The position numbers were made by a program, and so were the translations under genes. The notes beneath the pieces are model-generated. The model ran no database searches, had not been told where the DNA came from, and worked only from the letters and a program-made list of their open reading frames with translations. From contig OZ029927.1 of assembly GCA_964023275.1 (NCBI GenBank), positions 2,961,715 through 3,025,714 of the forward strand: DNA of 64,000 bases. Reading direction: 5' to 3'. How positions within the stretch are numbered: position 1 is the first letter of the stretch; each line of letters opens with the position of its first letter. Positions 34,238 through 46,399 of this stretch are shown in pieces. This DNA comes from Norana najaformis. Lineage: Eukaryota > Annelida > Clitellata > Crassiclitellata > Hormogastridae.

Positions 34238-35924
34238 ACAAATCAACACAACAATATCCGATTTAATGCAAATAAAGGGAGAATCGCTCCAAGCCCATTT
34301 ACATTACAATGCGCATCTGATTAGTAAGGGTCTAAGAGCAAACGAGAAATGCGGATTCTCTTGTCCGCTGTACCATCGATCCGCTTTCACAAAGCTTTGG
34401 CGTAAGCAAATATCGATCTGTTACTCTCTTTGTCCAGTTTGAGTAAAACTAAAAGGAGGACAATACAGGGAGTCTCTTCAGTGCTACATGCAAACGTAGG
34501 CAAATACCCTAGTGACCTCTGACTCCTGATGATGAACCATCGTGATTGCGCTGATGGTCTTCAGTAATAAAGGTAATAAATGCAACAACGTTGTGTGACG
34601 TACAGAAAGCCTGTGTTTTTCACTGCACAAGATGTCTTGCTTAGAACTACGTTTTGCAGTGGAGAATGAATTTTTCCTATAGGCATTAGCCTACTACGAT
34701 TTGCTTAGTAGTCTGAATTGCCACGTTCTCTAATTTTGCATCAAACCAAATTCGTTAAACGATATAATGCATTAGACTAATGACCATTACATATGTCTAA
34801 AAAATTAAATTAAGCTGTTATCTGCCACAGTGTCTTTGATTAGGTATTCCAGGGCTTGTTCATAGAATTAATTGTGTGCGTCAGCATACGAATACACCTC
34901 TAGGCTATTGGGCTTAGACGACTCTTAGACCAACTAGAATATTCCATCAGACTAGTCTACTTAATTTCGGTTCTTTGAGGAATATAGACTACTTGTACTT
35001 TTCGATGCCTTTCTCCGTAATTTGTCTACCAACACATACACTGAGTCGACTAAAACCCTAACAGTATTTCAAGAAGACGCTTTATTTGCACACAAGGTGA
35101 AGTGGTTCAAGCGGCACACACTAAATTGTATTGAGAAATATTCCGTTGCGAAAATCATTCGCAAGTTGTTCGAATAGACTGAACCGTTCTTTCAGTGATT
35201 CTTTGTTTACAGTCATGGGGCTTTTATTTTTGGGGCTTGTAGACCACTTCGGGATTTCAGGATTCCTGAGTCAGTGCAGTTCGGTTCTTTTATTTTTAAT
35301 TCTGAGCGAGGGTTGGACAAACGCCAAGTCTTTTGTAAAGACAACCAACGCCAATGGAACTGTGTTGTGCGCTGTCGATGTACCGTCTCTGACCTTTGAC
35401 CCTGATTCTAACACCGGTGATCTGCATCCGAATGAAAATGATCAGTGTATTCCATACAAAATTAAATGTGCTTGGAAGTGCGACCAACAATTCAGCTGTA
35501 CCAATTTCAACTACAGAGAAGACACGAGACAGTGCGAGCTGTATTTCTACCGACCTAGTAGATGCTCGTTGGTTCTGTCTTGCAGACATTCTCAGGTAGG
35601 CACAACTTTGGTTAAAATTAGTGCATCTGTAATCGACCTAACGTCATTCTTCAGTTAAAATCTTCCCAAATGTCCCACGTTTGTTACTCTCAATCCTAAT
35701 TTTTGACACATGAGAATTATTATTCTAGCAATCGTTTTCCCTTGCGGATTTGAAAATTAATATATATGTTTAACCGATGTATTGCGATGGTCGTATTTGT
35801 TGATATCTTAATCTGTTTTGTCCACAGATTTGCTAAAGTCTGAGGGAAGCTCGTGCGTTTCCTTCTCTTCTAAATGCCGTTAGGGCATTTCACAGCATTG
35901 CCGTTCAGGCCCCAACATAAGATG

Positions 35925-36085
35925 ATGTAATGTAAACCTCTGAAATTTCTCAGTGTGACACCAAAGCCGTGTCAGGTGGACCAGCCTATACACCGGCACT
36001 AAATAAAATCAAGCGTAAGAGCCAGGTTGGTTGGTTGGTTTCGGTGCCAAGTTAGAATCCGGGTGGAGGTCAAGTTGAGGAGACA
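35925..36085 (+). repeat. SINE-like repeat, copy 2 (pair with 18110-18345)
   Basis: Landmarks AATGTAAACCTCTGAAATTT, GACACCAAAGCCGTG, ACCAGCCTATACACCGGCAC and GCCAGGTTGGTTGGTTGG. It is absent from the matching position of copy 2 (near 57930), so it probably inserted after the duplication. Confidence 0.45.
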
Positions 36086-36329
36086 GTATGGTCCTGAAAA
36101 CAAATTTTTCTCTGCAGGAAATTTAATAGCATGTAGCTCACATCAGACTGCTTAATAAATCAGCATTAATAAAGTGACTAGATATCACCAAATGCATAAA
36201 GAAAGCATCGAAAGGGTGACTGTAACTTGTAAAATTTTGCAGGTAATTGATCTTCGAAGTTGTCAAGAATTAGGTAAGTCGCTACTTTGCCTACAAGTAA
36301 AAAAGTGACAGGCAAAGATTATTACAGCA

Positions 36330-39160
36330 GTAACATAAGAGAGAGAGAGAATGACAGAGAGAGAGACAGACAGACAGAGAGACAGACAGAGAGACAGAGA
36401 GAGAGATTTATTGACAACCAAAATAATTAACAAATACAATCATAGTCTGTCACATAGAGCGGTGCAATGGGCTGATCTAAAAGGAACAAACAGTTCTGCT
36501 ACGAAGGTCACCTATTTACATCATGGATTACAAATAGGTGACAGTATAATACTGAGTAAAACAATTAATAATCTAAAATATAAAGTAATTAATATAATCA
36601 ATGTCATTGCATAAACATAAACAAAAAACTTAACTAAGCACCAAACAATACATAACTAAGTGCATTGTGTATATGAGATTTTAGACTTGTTTTGAACTGG
36701 TATAAAGTTGGCAAGCTAGTAAGAACAGTTGGCAGAGAATTCCAGAATGACGGTCCACAAATTATAATACTAAACTGTCTATTAGTAGTGCAAACAGAAT
36801 GTTTATGATACATATGAGATGAGCGTGTATAATGACCATGCACATCTGAATTCATACAAAAGTATTGGTAGAAATCCACAGGTAATAGATTACTTTTTAG
36901 TTTAAACATAAATAAACCTATTTGCAACGTGTTAATACTATCATAAGGCAATATTCCTAGACTATGAAAGGACAGTCGAGTGCTGGTTCTGAAGGGTAGA
37001 CTAAATATAATTCTGATGATGCAATTCTGTAGGGTTCTAAGCTTACACAGATGAGTATGATATGTGGAAGCCCAAACAATGTTGCAATACGAGATATATG
37101 GATATATTAAGGAGTAATATAGGTTCAATAATATATTTTGGGGAAATTTGTGGTGAATACAAGAGATAATACCAATATTTTTTTATATTTTTTTAGATAT
37201 GATATTTATGTGTTCTTTCCAAGTCAAATGTTCGTCAGTGTGAACTCCTAGAAATTTTGTGGATGACACCTGATTTATATTTACATTATCAATTTTTATA
37301 CTGAGGTTACATTTGGGTATAACTTTCCTCTGTGAGCTAAATAATATGAAATTCGTTTTCTTAATATTTAGTGATAATTTATTTGGTTTGAACCATGCTG
37401 CCACGATTTTTAACTCTACATTAATTTTATTAACTAGCAATTCAAAAGATTTATCTGACATGATTACATTGGTGTTATCGGCAAACAGAATAAAATGGAG
37501 TAATGAGGAAGAGTTCGATATATCATTGACATATATTAAGAACAGTAGTGGGCCTAAGACAGAGCCTTGAGGCACACCACAGGTAAGATAAGATTCACAG
37601 GAAGTGTACCCATTATACGAAACACATTGCCTTCTGTTATGTAAGTAATAAGATAACCATTTTAAACACAGTCCTCATATGCCATAATGTTCAAGTTTGT
37701 TTAACAGAATATCATGATTCACAGTGTCAAATGCTTTAGACAAGTCAAAAAAACGCCTATAGAGAACTGCTTATTGTCCATTGCTTCTGAGATCTTATCT
37801 TGCAATTTAAGTAAGGCCATGTATGTTGAATGTCCCGAACGAAAACCATATAGGTTTTTATATAAAATGTTTTTTGATATAAAGTATGATACAACCTTTC
37901 ATAAATTATTTTTTCAAAGAATTTAGAAAAACAAGGTAAAATTGATATGGGCCTATAGTTGTAAAAGTTATTTATCTTTCCGGATTTGAAGATAGGAACT
38001 ACTTTAGCAGACTTTAAGCTATTAGGGACTAGACCAGTTGTAATAGAGCAATTTATAATGTTAGCAAGAGGGATCGAAATTGATTCAGTGGCAGATCTGG
38101 CAATCTGAGGATCTATTTCGTCCAAGCCACTACTATGGATTGGACGGAATCCTTTCGCTATGGTTATTATCTCAGTAGGTGATGTAGGTTCAATTGCAAT
38201 GGATGAGATAGCAGGATGTTTTAAAAAATCACTATACAAGTGTTTACTTTCAGTTATGTTGGCAGCTAGCTGTGGGCCAATGTTGGTAGTCATTGAATTT
38301 AGATGCAATAAGACTTCTGTCATTGACTTCAACATTATCAATAAGGAAACTTTTTGTTTTCAGAGGATCTTCTCTTTGGTGTAAAAGTGTTTTGATTATA
38401 CCCCAAGTTCTTTTAAGTCATTTTCACAATTTAGAATTTTGTTGATGTAATAACCTCTCAGCAGCTCTTCTTATTTGTTTAAATTTGTTTCTATAAATCA
38501 CAAATTTGTTCTTGTTAGCTGTTGTAGGTTTTTTTTATATATTTAGCATACAGACGGGATTTCTTGTTACACGACTTTAATAATGCTTTAGTCATCCAAT
38601 GTTGTTTGAACTTATGCTGCTTGTTTGGGTGGCCATTTATTAGTGGGAAAGTTTCCTCATATATAGATTTATATTTATCAATGAACATGGCATAGGCATG
38701 GGATAGGTCTCCTTGTTCACTTGCATTGTTGACATCTCTCCAGTCAACCTCGTTTAACAAATTCCGAAATTTACATTTGGCGAGGTGGAGGTCTTGTCAG
38801 CTATGGGCTTTGCTAAGTTGCCTTTTAAAGGGAAGGGAAAATGATCTGATAAATCACTTATAATTACTGCAGAATCAAAACAGTCTACGGGTGTGTTGGT
38901 AAATATATTATCCATTAAGGTGGCGGAGTTTGGAGTGATTCTAGTTGATCTAGATATTGTTGGTAGGAAATGATAAGAGGTCAGTATGTTAAAGAACCTT
39001 AAGTAAGCTAAGATTGAAGTCCCCAGCCAAGAAAATGCCATTATTCGCATGAAATAAATGGGATAATAAAAAGTCAAATTCCTCATTAAAGGCAGATAGA
39101 TATCTAAGCAGTGAATAGTAAATTCAATGAAGACAGAAACAGAGAACAGTAACAAAAAGA
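36330..39160 (-). mobile_element. CR1/L2-type non-LTR retrotransposon, 5'-truncated, nearly complete RT, inactive
   Basis: Blocks in order on -: endonuclease end (39155-38754; TLMDNIFTNTP, ISDLSDHFPF), linker (38760-38515), RT fingers and palm (38341-37757; VVPIFKSGKINNFYNYRPIS), palm with catalytic motif (37575-37183; MPQGSVLGPLLFLIYVND) and C-terminal domain (37128-36634; LIYPYISYCNIVW, CGPSFWNSLPT). The catalytic F-A-D-D motif reads FADN, so the second aspartate is lost; frameshifts separate the blocks. The 3' end carries a GACAGA-type simple repeat (36340-36410). The element sits antisense in intron 2 of PLAT gene copy 1. Confidence 0.92.
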
Positions 39161-39649
39161 AAAGCTAGATGGATTTATTTCCTGTGAGACAATATTGATC
39201 AGAGGTTCAGAAGAGTCAACTTGAATAAACACAAGATAGCTTAAGTAGGCCTATATATGTTATATACGATTTTCTTTAGCGTCCATGTTGCCCGTGTACC
39301 GCCTTGCTAGTCTGAGATAGGAATCTCTTAAACAGTCTCAATTGGCATAAGTAGCGGTAAGGTCAAGTCACCTGCGAAGCTCAGGAAAACGGCGTCTGAT
39401 TCGTCTATTCATATAGGATCAATTCCATTATACTTGGCGCGATACGACGACACAGCTGAGCATGGATAGTATCTTGCTGCAAGCCTTCTGACTCATAACA
39501 CTGAGGCATTCTCTCAACGAGTTCCTAAAGGCTATCAGGGCAGGTAGTACATGTGGCAGAATATTACTAAGTGCCTTAATACGTTTTAACCGAATATCAC
39601 AGGACTGAATCCGTGTCATAATGCAAATCTGCGACGAATTATCCTAAAA

Positions 39650-40200
39650 ACTCTGGAAAGTCGTGTGCTCTTCTTGTGTTGAATCTGGGTCTTGTTATGC
39701 CTTCACTCTTGTTGTGTGGCTTTGGTCCTGACTAGGCCTACACCTTTGACCTGACTTTCACCCTACTATTACAATGGCTGCCCATCGAGCAAAGAATATG
39801 TTTTACAGTTCTTAAAGTATTGCATTCAGTATATCCGACCTGTCTCTGCTCCTTGCTCACTTGTCATACCAATAAATACAACACTCGACCAACAGACTTT
39901 TGGACTTCTGTTGTGATTCGCTCCAGATTATTATTAGGTTCTTGGGCGTTTCCGGTTGCTGGTCCGAAGCATTTAAATTCTTTGCCCCGTTCTGTGCGTT
40001 CTGTCAGTTCTTCAATGCCATTCAGGTCAAAGTTAAGAATCATCTGTGACAACTTGCTTACCCACCGTAGTCTGACTCCTTTGTAGCTTGATCTGTAAGA
40101 ATTCGACTGGGCTTCTCTAACCGATTATGATGTTTACTTCCGTATCACCTGAAGCAACTATGATGCCTTATAGCAATGGCACTATAGAAGTTATTAAATT
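39650..40200 (+). mobile_element. L2/CR1-like 3' fragment, family B copy 1
   Basis: The frame 39820-40086 has VAGPKHLNSLPRSVRS and MPFRSKLRI, the eroded W-N-S-L-P..F-x-S-K-L signature of L2/CR1 C-termini. The 3' region has CTTGCTTACCCACCGTAG, GAATTCGACTGGGCTTCT, GGCACTATAGAAGTTATTAA and a TTAGATTAGAT tail. It interrupts homology between copy 1 and copy 2 of the PLAT gene, so it inserted after duplication. Confidence 0.75.
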
Positions 40201-40559
40201 AGATTAGATATTAGGTCACGGCAAGGCATACCAATTATAGGTTTATTCCGGTTTTCCCTTCATTTATCTATTGTAGCATTAGTCTGGGTAAATTTTGGAT
40301 AAACATTTAGCCAATATACAGTATTGGCTTGAGTAGTAACGAATCCATATTTTCGTCTGATCTCACCTCTGCATCTCGCCATCAGATCTAAAGCAGACAA
40401 TAATTGTAATTTTAGGGTTTTGGAAGATTCAAACTTTAGAGCTCTCTCTACTTTTATAAGTGGATATCAACAGATGTTGCACTCTATCAGTGTGGATAGT
40501 TTAACTTTTGCTTTGCCTCATACCAGAGCAGTGTTGGGTTCTTAATAATAATTAGCAAC

Positions 40560-40950
40560 TTCTAATGCGCCGGTGTCTAATGCACAAGGCATCAACCAAT
40601 GGCACAACAAAACCAAGCCACAATCAGGTCGATATCCAGCCACAATCAAGTCGATATCCAAGCGTTCTCGGTTGTTGGTTCACGGCTTAAGGCTTCGCTG
40701 CCAAGTTCAATTTACTGTCAGTACTTTGATATCATTCAGGTAGGCTATCAACCTAAGACTCAACTCTTTCAACTTGCTTACCCACCGTAGCTTAACTTCT
40801 GGTTTCTCTGACCTAGAGGAATTCGACCTAGCTTCTTCAATGAATTATGATTTAGATTACGATTTCACTTGAAGCGACCACTGGATTGATGCCTTGGTAC
40901 CGACGCTATACAAGTTAATGGATTACATTAGATATTTAACTTCGACTGCA
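40560..40950 (+). mobile_element. L2/CR1-like 3' fragment, family B copy 2
   Basis: Shares CAACTTGCTTACCCACCGTA, GAATTCGACCTAGCTTCT, ATTATGATTTAGATTACGAT and GACGCTATACAAGTTAATGG with copy 1 at 39650-40200 but is more divergent upstream. It lies just ahead of PLAT gene exon 3. Confidence 0.7.
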
Positions 40951-41394
40951 AATTATATCGACCTAAAATACACGACGACTTTCTAACAGATGTATTTTCT
41001 ACATATTTTAATGCTTTATTTGTGTAGGTCCAGTCGTTGTGAACTACACCATCAGCGTGAAAACGGGTACCTCGTTCAATTCCGGAACTGATGCCAGTGT
41101 TAATATTACAATTTATGGTTCTCTGGGAAACACAACCACTACTAAGCTGGTTTCAAATTATTCCGCAAATCTATTTGAAAGCGGTAATACTGATACCTTT
41201 CTGATCACGGAATTCGACCTCGGGTAGTCCAGTCTTACTTCGTGCACTCACCCGTACACATCCACACAACTATGCGATTGGTTAGCATATCCGAAGAAGG
41301 ACTGGGGCTTTGAAATGTTAGCTCTGTCTGTAAAAAATTGTAAATTGTACACGGTTTTCTAAAGCGACCACATGGATTCCACCCGCGCACGGGT

Positions 41395-41559
41395 GAGATC
41401 CTTCACCACCGCTACACGCCATTTAAGGTCCCCGCGCACGGACCGTACTAGCCCGAGATTCAAATCTCTGAAATAAGCCACGACCGGGACGCGAACCTGG
41501 GATCCTCACGCACCGAGGCTTCCTTGGCGTACGCGCTTACCGATGTAGCTAACTAGGCC
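41395..41559 (-). mobile_element. tRNA-derived SINE-like element
   Basis: On the minus strand (from 41559) GGCCTAGTTAGCTACATCGG + TAAGCGCG looks like the acceptor/D-arm region with an A box, and CAGGTTCGCGTCCCGG like a T-arm B box. The spacing is right for a tRNA, but the anticodon arm and acceptor do not fold cleanly. It continues into a GC-rich body ending near the inverted motif CCCGCGCACGGGTG. Intronic in PLAT copy 1. Confidence 0.6.
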
Positions 41560-41720
41560 AGTCTGTATCCTGCGAAGTGCTCAATTGGGCCTTGTTCTCA
41601 TGCAGTGGCATATATATGTATATCTATAATATTATGCACTGCTCGTTGTATATATATATATGTGTATGTATATATATATATATGTATAGTAGATGCCGGG
41701 CATTAAGTGAGAATTATGCG

Positions 41721-42000
41721 CAGGGCCGGTTTAACCACTAGGCGAACTAGGCAACCGCCTAGGGCGGCACATTTCTGGGGGCGGCGGCAGAAAAGCTACA
41801 TAACAAAATATTTTTTAAACATTACCGCCGTTTTCCCACTATTTATTAATTAATGAATTATACAAAACTAAGAAACGGCTGCATTCCTGTGTGAAGGTTA
41901 TATTAACTTAATTGATTTAATATTAATTAGTTATCGCACTTACCGCCGGTAAGTGCGACAGGTTCGCCTAGGGTGCCAAATGCCTCTGGCGCCGGCCCTT
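41721..42000. mobile_element. hAT-type MITE (about 280 bp)
   Basis: Starts CAGGGCCGG and ends GGCGCCGGCCCTT, giving hAT-like terminal inverted repeats built on CAGGGCCGG / CCGGCCCT. Flanking octamers ATTATGCG (41713-41720) and ACTATGAG (42001-42008) match at 6 of 8 positions, consistent with an aged 8-bp target duplication. The GGCGAACTAGGCAACCGCCT and GGTTCGCCTAGGGTGCC subterminal regions also pair. No coding capacity. Inside the last intron of PLAT copy 1. Confidence 0.75.
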
Positions 42001-42244
42001 ACTATGAGGTACCAAATTGACTCAAGTATGGTTCTATATAGACATCTGCATAAATATTGGGGCAGTAGGAAACGTTCCTCTACTTCGAGGTCCTACTGAA
42101 CTTCTTTTGATATCTGGCTACTTTATACACCTTCCAAGATGGCTCATTATGACGGGTTATCTAAGCATTGATGCAGAAAATTTGTACTGTTCCTGGTCCA
42201 ACCAACTGATCTTGAGCTTGGTCTGGTCCAGCACATTAAGTGCC

Positions 42245-42282
42245 CACACTCGCACGCACGCGCGCGCGCACACACGCGATGA
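42245..42282. repeat. Alternating purine-pyrimidine (CG/CA) microsatellite
   Basis: CACTCGCACGCACGCGCGCG followed by CACACACGCG. A stretch of this type can adopt Z-DNA. Intronic in PLAT copy 1. Confidence 0.8.
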
Positions 42283-43359
42283 CGGCCTGAACATCTACAA
42301 TATTCTGCCCTGCTCGTTACTTGTCACTACTGGTCATCGTGGTAACTTTCAAAGGATGAATGTCGTTGAATAGAGAGACATTCGGTCGGCAAAATTTAAG
42401 GCACACCTCCTCTTCACTTGATTTATTATGAGTTCACGCCTTCATATGGTCAAAAGACCCTATCAGTGTTAGAAGAGTCCTCTTCTGAAAACAGAATAGT
42501 TCTGAAAAGGTAGTCCGAGTCGTGATATAATTTCCAAAATGTTAATCAGACGATTGCTAAAATTGCAAAACTTATACCGCGGCAATTCCTGGCGATTATG
42601 GTTTTTCTACTTTGGCTACTTGCTGAGGACAGGCTCAGATACATACGCTCGAGCCAGAGTTCTTATTGGCTGGAATCATCTAAACTCTTCTAACGTTTTC
42701 TTGGAACAGGTTGTCCTAAATGTAGAAGGGCCTTCACGGGATTCTAAAGAGGCCCAATAAACATGGCCTAAATCTAGAAGAGAAATCTCCTGGATAACAA
42801 CAATCTACTAAGCTGATTTCTTGAAAAGCATCCCAGCAAATCTTTCTGACTATTTTAATTCTAGTAGTTTGATCTGAACCGTCCTGGTCTGACATAATCT
42901 CATGTCTTCTACCGTGCCGTTATCAAAATGCACAAGGCATCAATCGATTGTTCAAGTGAAACCGTGGTGAAAATTTGAAGTCCAGTCGAAATCCGTTAGG
43001 TATGGGAAATCCAACTACTATGGATATGTGAGTTGAAGCAAATCTGTCTCGAGTTTAGACCTGAATGACATCAAAGAACTGATACACAAAACTGGGCAGT
43101 TATTGGACCAAAATATCGACTTCGTTAAATCAGTTGATGCTAATGAAAATTAAATACAAGGAATGTTGTGTTTGTGATGTTTACAGGAAACATTGTGAAG
43201 ATAAAGATTGAGCATGACAATAAAGGTATTCTTCCTGAATGGCAACTCGCGCAAATTACAATTACAAATGATTTTCATGTTACATGGCTATTTCATTGTA
43301 GCTGCTGGCTTTCATCAAGTGCCGGTTTGTCTAAAGAATTACAAGGCACACTGATCTAA

Positions 43360-44447
43360 GACGACTACAATAAAGCTAAAGTATATCAAGAAATTACTTG
43401 AAATTATTATTATTATTTTACACTTTCTGATGAGACAAACATTATAGACAAATACTGGACTTCATGTGTCGCTTTTGAACGCATAAATACACGGCATGGA
43501 TGTATCGGGGTTAAACTTGATTTTTTCAGTTTTCTTGGGCAATTTATTCTTTTTGGTTCGGAGAAAATACTTACCTGAAACGATAAACGTTGTGCTTAGC
43601 TTTCCTCTCATCAAAATTCTGTTCGGTCATAGAAAACTGTGTTCATTTCGTGTTGAATGTGGATGTCGGCGCCTGCCAGGTAGGCCTACGAGTACACATC
43701 GGCAGCTTTGTAATGACTTGTCAACAGTCCTTGGTCGCGCTGGTAACTCGCAGAGTTCTCTGCTGAGTACTGTCCAATAAACGTCCACTGACCGTCGAGA
43801 TAGAGAAGGCTCAGCTCCGCCAACGTATACGACAACTCAGTGCCGTTTAAAATGATTTGAAACGATCACAGACGTCGAGCTTCTCTTGTCCTTGTCGTCA
43901 AAAATGTGATCACTCGATCCGATTCCAGTTTTCCTTCTTCAGAAAGTCGTTGATGAACTGCTCCCGTTCTTGTTGCGGGCCTGTAATTCGTCATTATCTG
44001 AAGGATGTGCTCCAGAAGGTCAACTGGCCATTTCTCAAGAACCCAGGTATAAATCACAATGATATCAGCAGCTGGTTCTAGGGTAATAATCTCTGGCCAA
44101 CCCCCCAGCCATTAATCCCCCAAATTTAACAAATGCGTAAATGAAGAAAATATTTAACACAATCACCGTAAGGTAAATCTAATATCAGAATAATTTGTTA
44201 CACTAAAATCCCACCGAAATGGTGTGGTAAATTCGAATACATTAATTGTATATAAGTATTGAAGGAGCACTATAACAGTTTAATCATTTTTCACTAAGCC
44301 CGCTTTTGATGTAAACTTTCATTTTCCGTTACCACTAATATTCGTGGTCTCATGCTTTATGGGTAATTTTATCAGTGCTTCCTTTGATCTGCTAGCACAT
44401 TTTAAATGCCCTTATTTAAATAAATATAGATGAATTTCGGAAGGTCA
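43360..44447. other. Spacer after PLAT copy 1
   Basis: No recognisable gene. Open frames at 43496-43780 and 43857-44081 (+) carry no domain signature. The copy 1 / copy 2 homology fades just beyond the exon 4 stop. Confidence 0.4.
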
Positions 44448-44449
44448 TT

Positions 44450-46390
44450 ACCAAGGGCCCACTAGTAGTAGTTTCCTATTATTTTCTCCCCGGAAATAGA
44501 CCTGCTGCGTCCTGTCCGCCAAAAATGAAATGACCCAACACAGCACCATCCCACCAACACCGAACTGTCCCTGAAGTCGGCGCAGCAGATTATTGTGGTC
44601 CACCGTGTCAAAGGCTGCACTGAGGTCCAGTAAGTTCAATAGGGTGACACGTCGACCATCCACTGCGTCGAGCAAATCAGACAGAATGCTCAAAAGAGCA
44701 GTTTCGGTGGAGTGATGACGCCTGTACGCAAAATGCAGTCGCGGCATCAAGCCGTCTGCTTGCTGACAGTCGATCCGTTCGTTGTTCAAGGACCAGACGT
44801 TCAACAACCTTCGATATAAATGTCAGGTTGGAAACCGGTCTATAATTCTTGTACTCGCCCGGGTCCAGTGATGGCTTTTTAAGGATCGGGGTGACGATGG
44901 CTTGGCGCTGTGTCAGTGGCAGATGACCCGCAAGGAGATCGTTGCACATGGCCACCAGATAAGGCAGCAGGACGTCTATGCACTCCTTTAGCAGAAACCT
45001 CGGAATCTGGTCAAGGGAGCACGATTTATCTGGTAACCTCGTGATGACCCGACGCACTTCCTCTGCAGTGCAGGCACAAAAGATCTCCTAAGCGGTAGCG
45101 TTGTAGTACCGACTTCTGGCTCCGGACGCTGCACTGTACTCGCTCTTACAACTGCCACTTTGGTGGTGAAAAGCTTTTTGAAGCCATCAGCTGAGAGTGC
45201 GGCAGCCTGCTGCTTCAGATCCCGCAGCTGGCCTTAGTTCGTTTCATCGGCCTGGACACACAGCGCCATACTTTTGATGGGTTGCCCTGCTCAAGAGCAA
45301 TACGTGTACTCCAGAACTGACTCTCCTTCGCCCTGAAATCGGCATGCTTCTTTCGGACGGCCTTATCCAGTTCAGCCTGTCCTCAGCCTTCTTTGACCTT
45401 CGGCACCATCTCATGCATCCGGCAATGCCGTTGGATAGCTCTGCATTCAGCGTCGAACCACGGAAATAGCAGCCGACCGCGGTCTCTGACAGTATGCGCC
45501 GCAGCAAAACGATCCACAAGGTCACGAAGCGTGAAGTCGTATATCAGGAATAGCTCGGAAGCATCAGCACGGCGTTGGGACCGACGCCCAGTGGACCTCC
45601 CCCGATGGCTTCCATGAACGATCCACACAGCGCCAACTACGGATTTAGTTGTCGATTGTTCGAGGCAGGGGCTCATCGGGAAGCGACACGCGACCGATCC
45701 GTGATCCGAAATCACACCTGGAGCATCGACCCGGACCTCGCCCACGTCTTCGTCGGAGAAGGTGATGACGACATCCAGGACATCACCCAGCACATGAGTC
45801 GCTCCTCCAACGCGCGGAACCATACTGAAGGATGTCAGCAGCTCAGCCAGTCGGACAGCATCCAGATCATCGCATCTCTCGACATGGATGTTAAAGTCGC
45901 CGCCTATGATGACAGGGCACTTGTATAACACCAACGCTTCGAAGGCAGTACGCAGCTCATCATAGAACTGTGCACAGGGCCTCACCGAGCCCGGTCTCTA
46001 CACAGAAAGATCCACGAATTACCGGGTCCCAATCCGGAGGCCGAGTCCCTCGAATGTACTGATCGGCGAAAGAGGTAGCCTCTTGATGGAGAATTCGTGT
46101 CTATAGATCACAGCGATTCCTCCATGTCCTGGGTCGGCATGGCGCACAGCCTCAGCAACAGAGAATTTTCCAGGTGTGGAACGACGCAGACAGACGCCAT
46201 TAGGCGATCGGTGCCATGTTTCGGTCAGAATCAGCACATCCAGACGTTTGTCAGTGATCTCCTCCTGTACAGCAGGCACCTTCCCCGGCAGAGAGAGCAC
46301 ATTCAGCCAGGCGACGGTCAGTCTCGAACCAGCTGCACTCAAGTGCTCGCCGGCCAGGTCAGGTGGCTCCAATGTCGTCGTCAGCGGTAG
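44450..46390 (-). mobile_element. CR1-type non-LTR retrotransposon truncated at its 3' end
   Basis: From 46372 downward: endonuclease start (LTVAWLNVLSLPGKVPAV, VLILTETWHRSPNG), endonuclease core (45985-45383; VIIGGDFNIHVERCDD, VISDHGSVAC), linker with frameshifts (45525-45244), then RT first half (45057-44448; SCSLDQIPRFLLKE, TPILKKPSLDPGEYKNYRPV, HFAYRRHHSTETALL, LLDLSAAFDTVDHN). The sequence stops abruptly after SFLADRTQQVYF..LLLVGPW, before the F/Y-A-D-D catalytic box; no thumb, C-terminus or 3' tail follows. Frameshifts indicate age. Confidence 0.9.
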
Positions 46391-46399
46391 ATTAACAGG

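Larger units (their letters stand above)
35215..43359 (+). pseudogene. PAN-like + PLAT domain secreted protein, copy 1 (donor-damaged, probably decaying)
   Basis: Exons homologous to copy 2: 35215-35595, 36243-36273, 41028-41222, 43187-43359, identical in length to copy 2 (381, 31, 195, 173 nt). Exon 1 encodes a hydrophobic leader (VLLFLILSEGWTNA) and a Cys-rich segment (DQCIPYKIKCAWKCDQQFSC, CELYFYRPSRC). Exon 3 holds the first half of a PLAT domain (YTISVKTGT..NSGTDASV, GNTDTFLIT) and exon 4 the second half (VKIKIEHDNKG, LPEWQL). The coding exons are open, but the donor after 41222 reads CTCG|GGTAGT where copy 2 has CTCG|GTGAGT. The GT is lost; the nearest GT (41224) adds one base and leads to a stop shortly into exon 4, and intron retention gives TAG at once. 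A truncated product ending after half the PLAT fold is therefore predicted. Introns are enlarged by transposons. Confidence 0.7.

Noticed and set aside
41477-41559. Functional tRNA gene on the minus strand
   Set aside because: T-arm and D-arm look right, but acceptor pairing fails and a repeat-like body continues.
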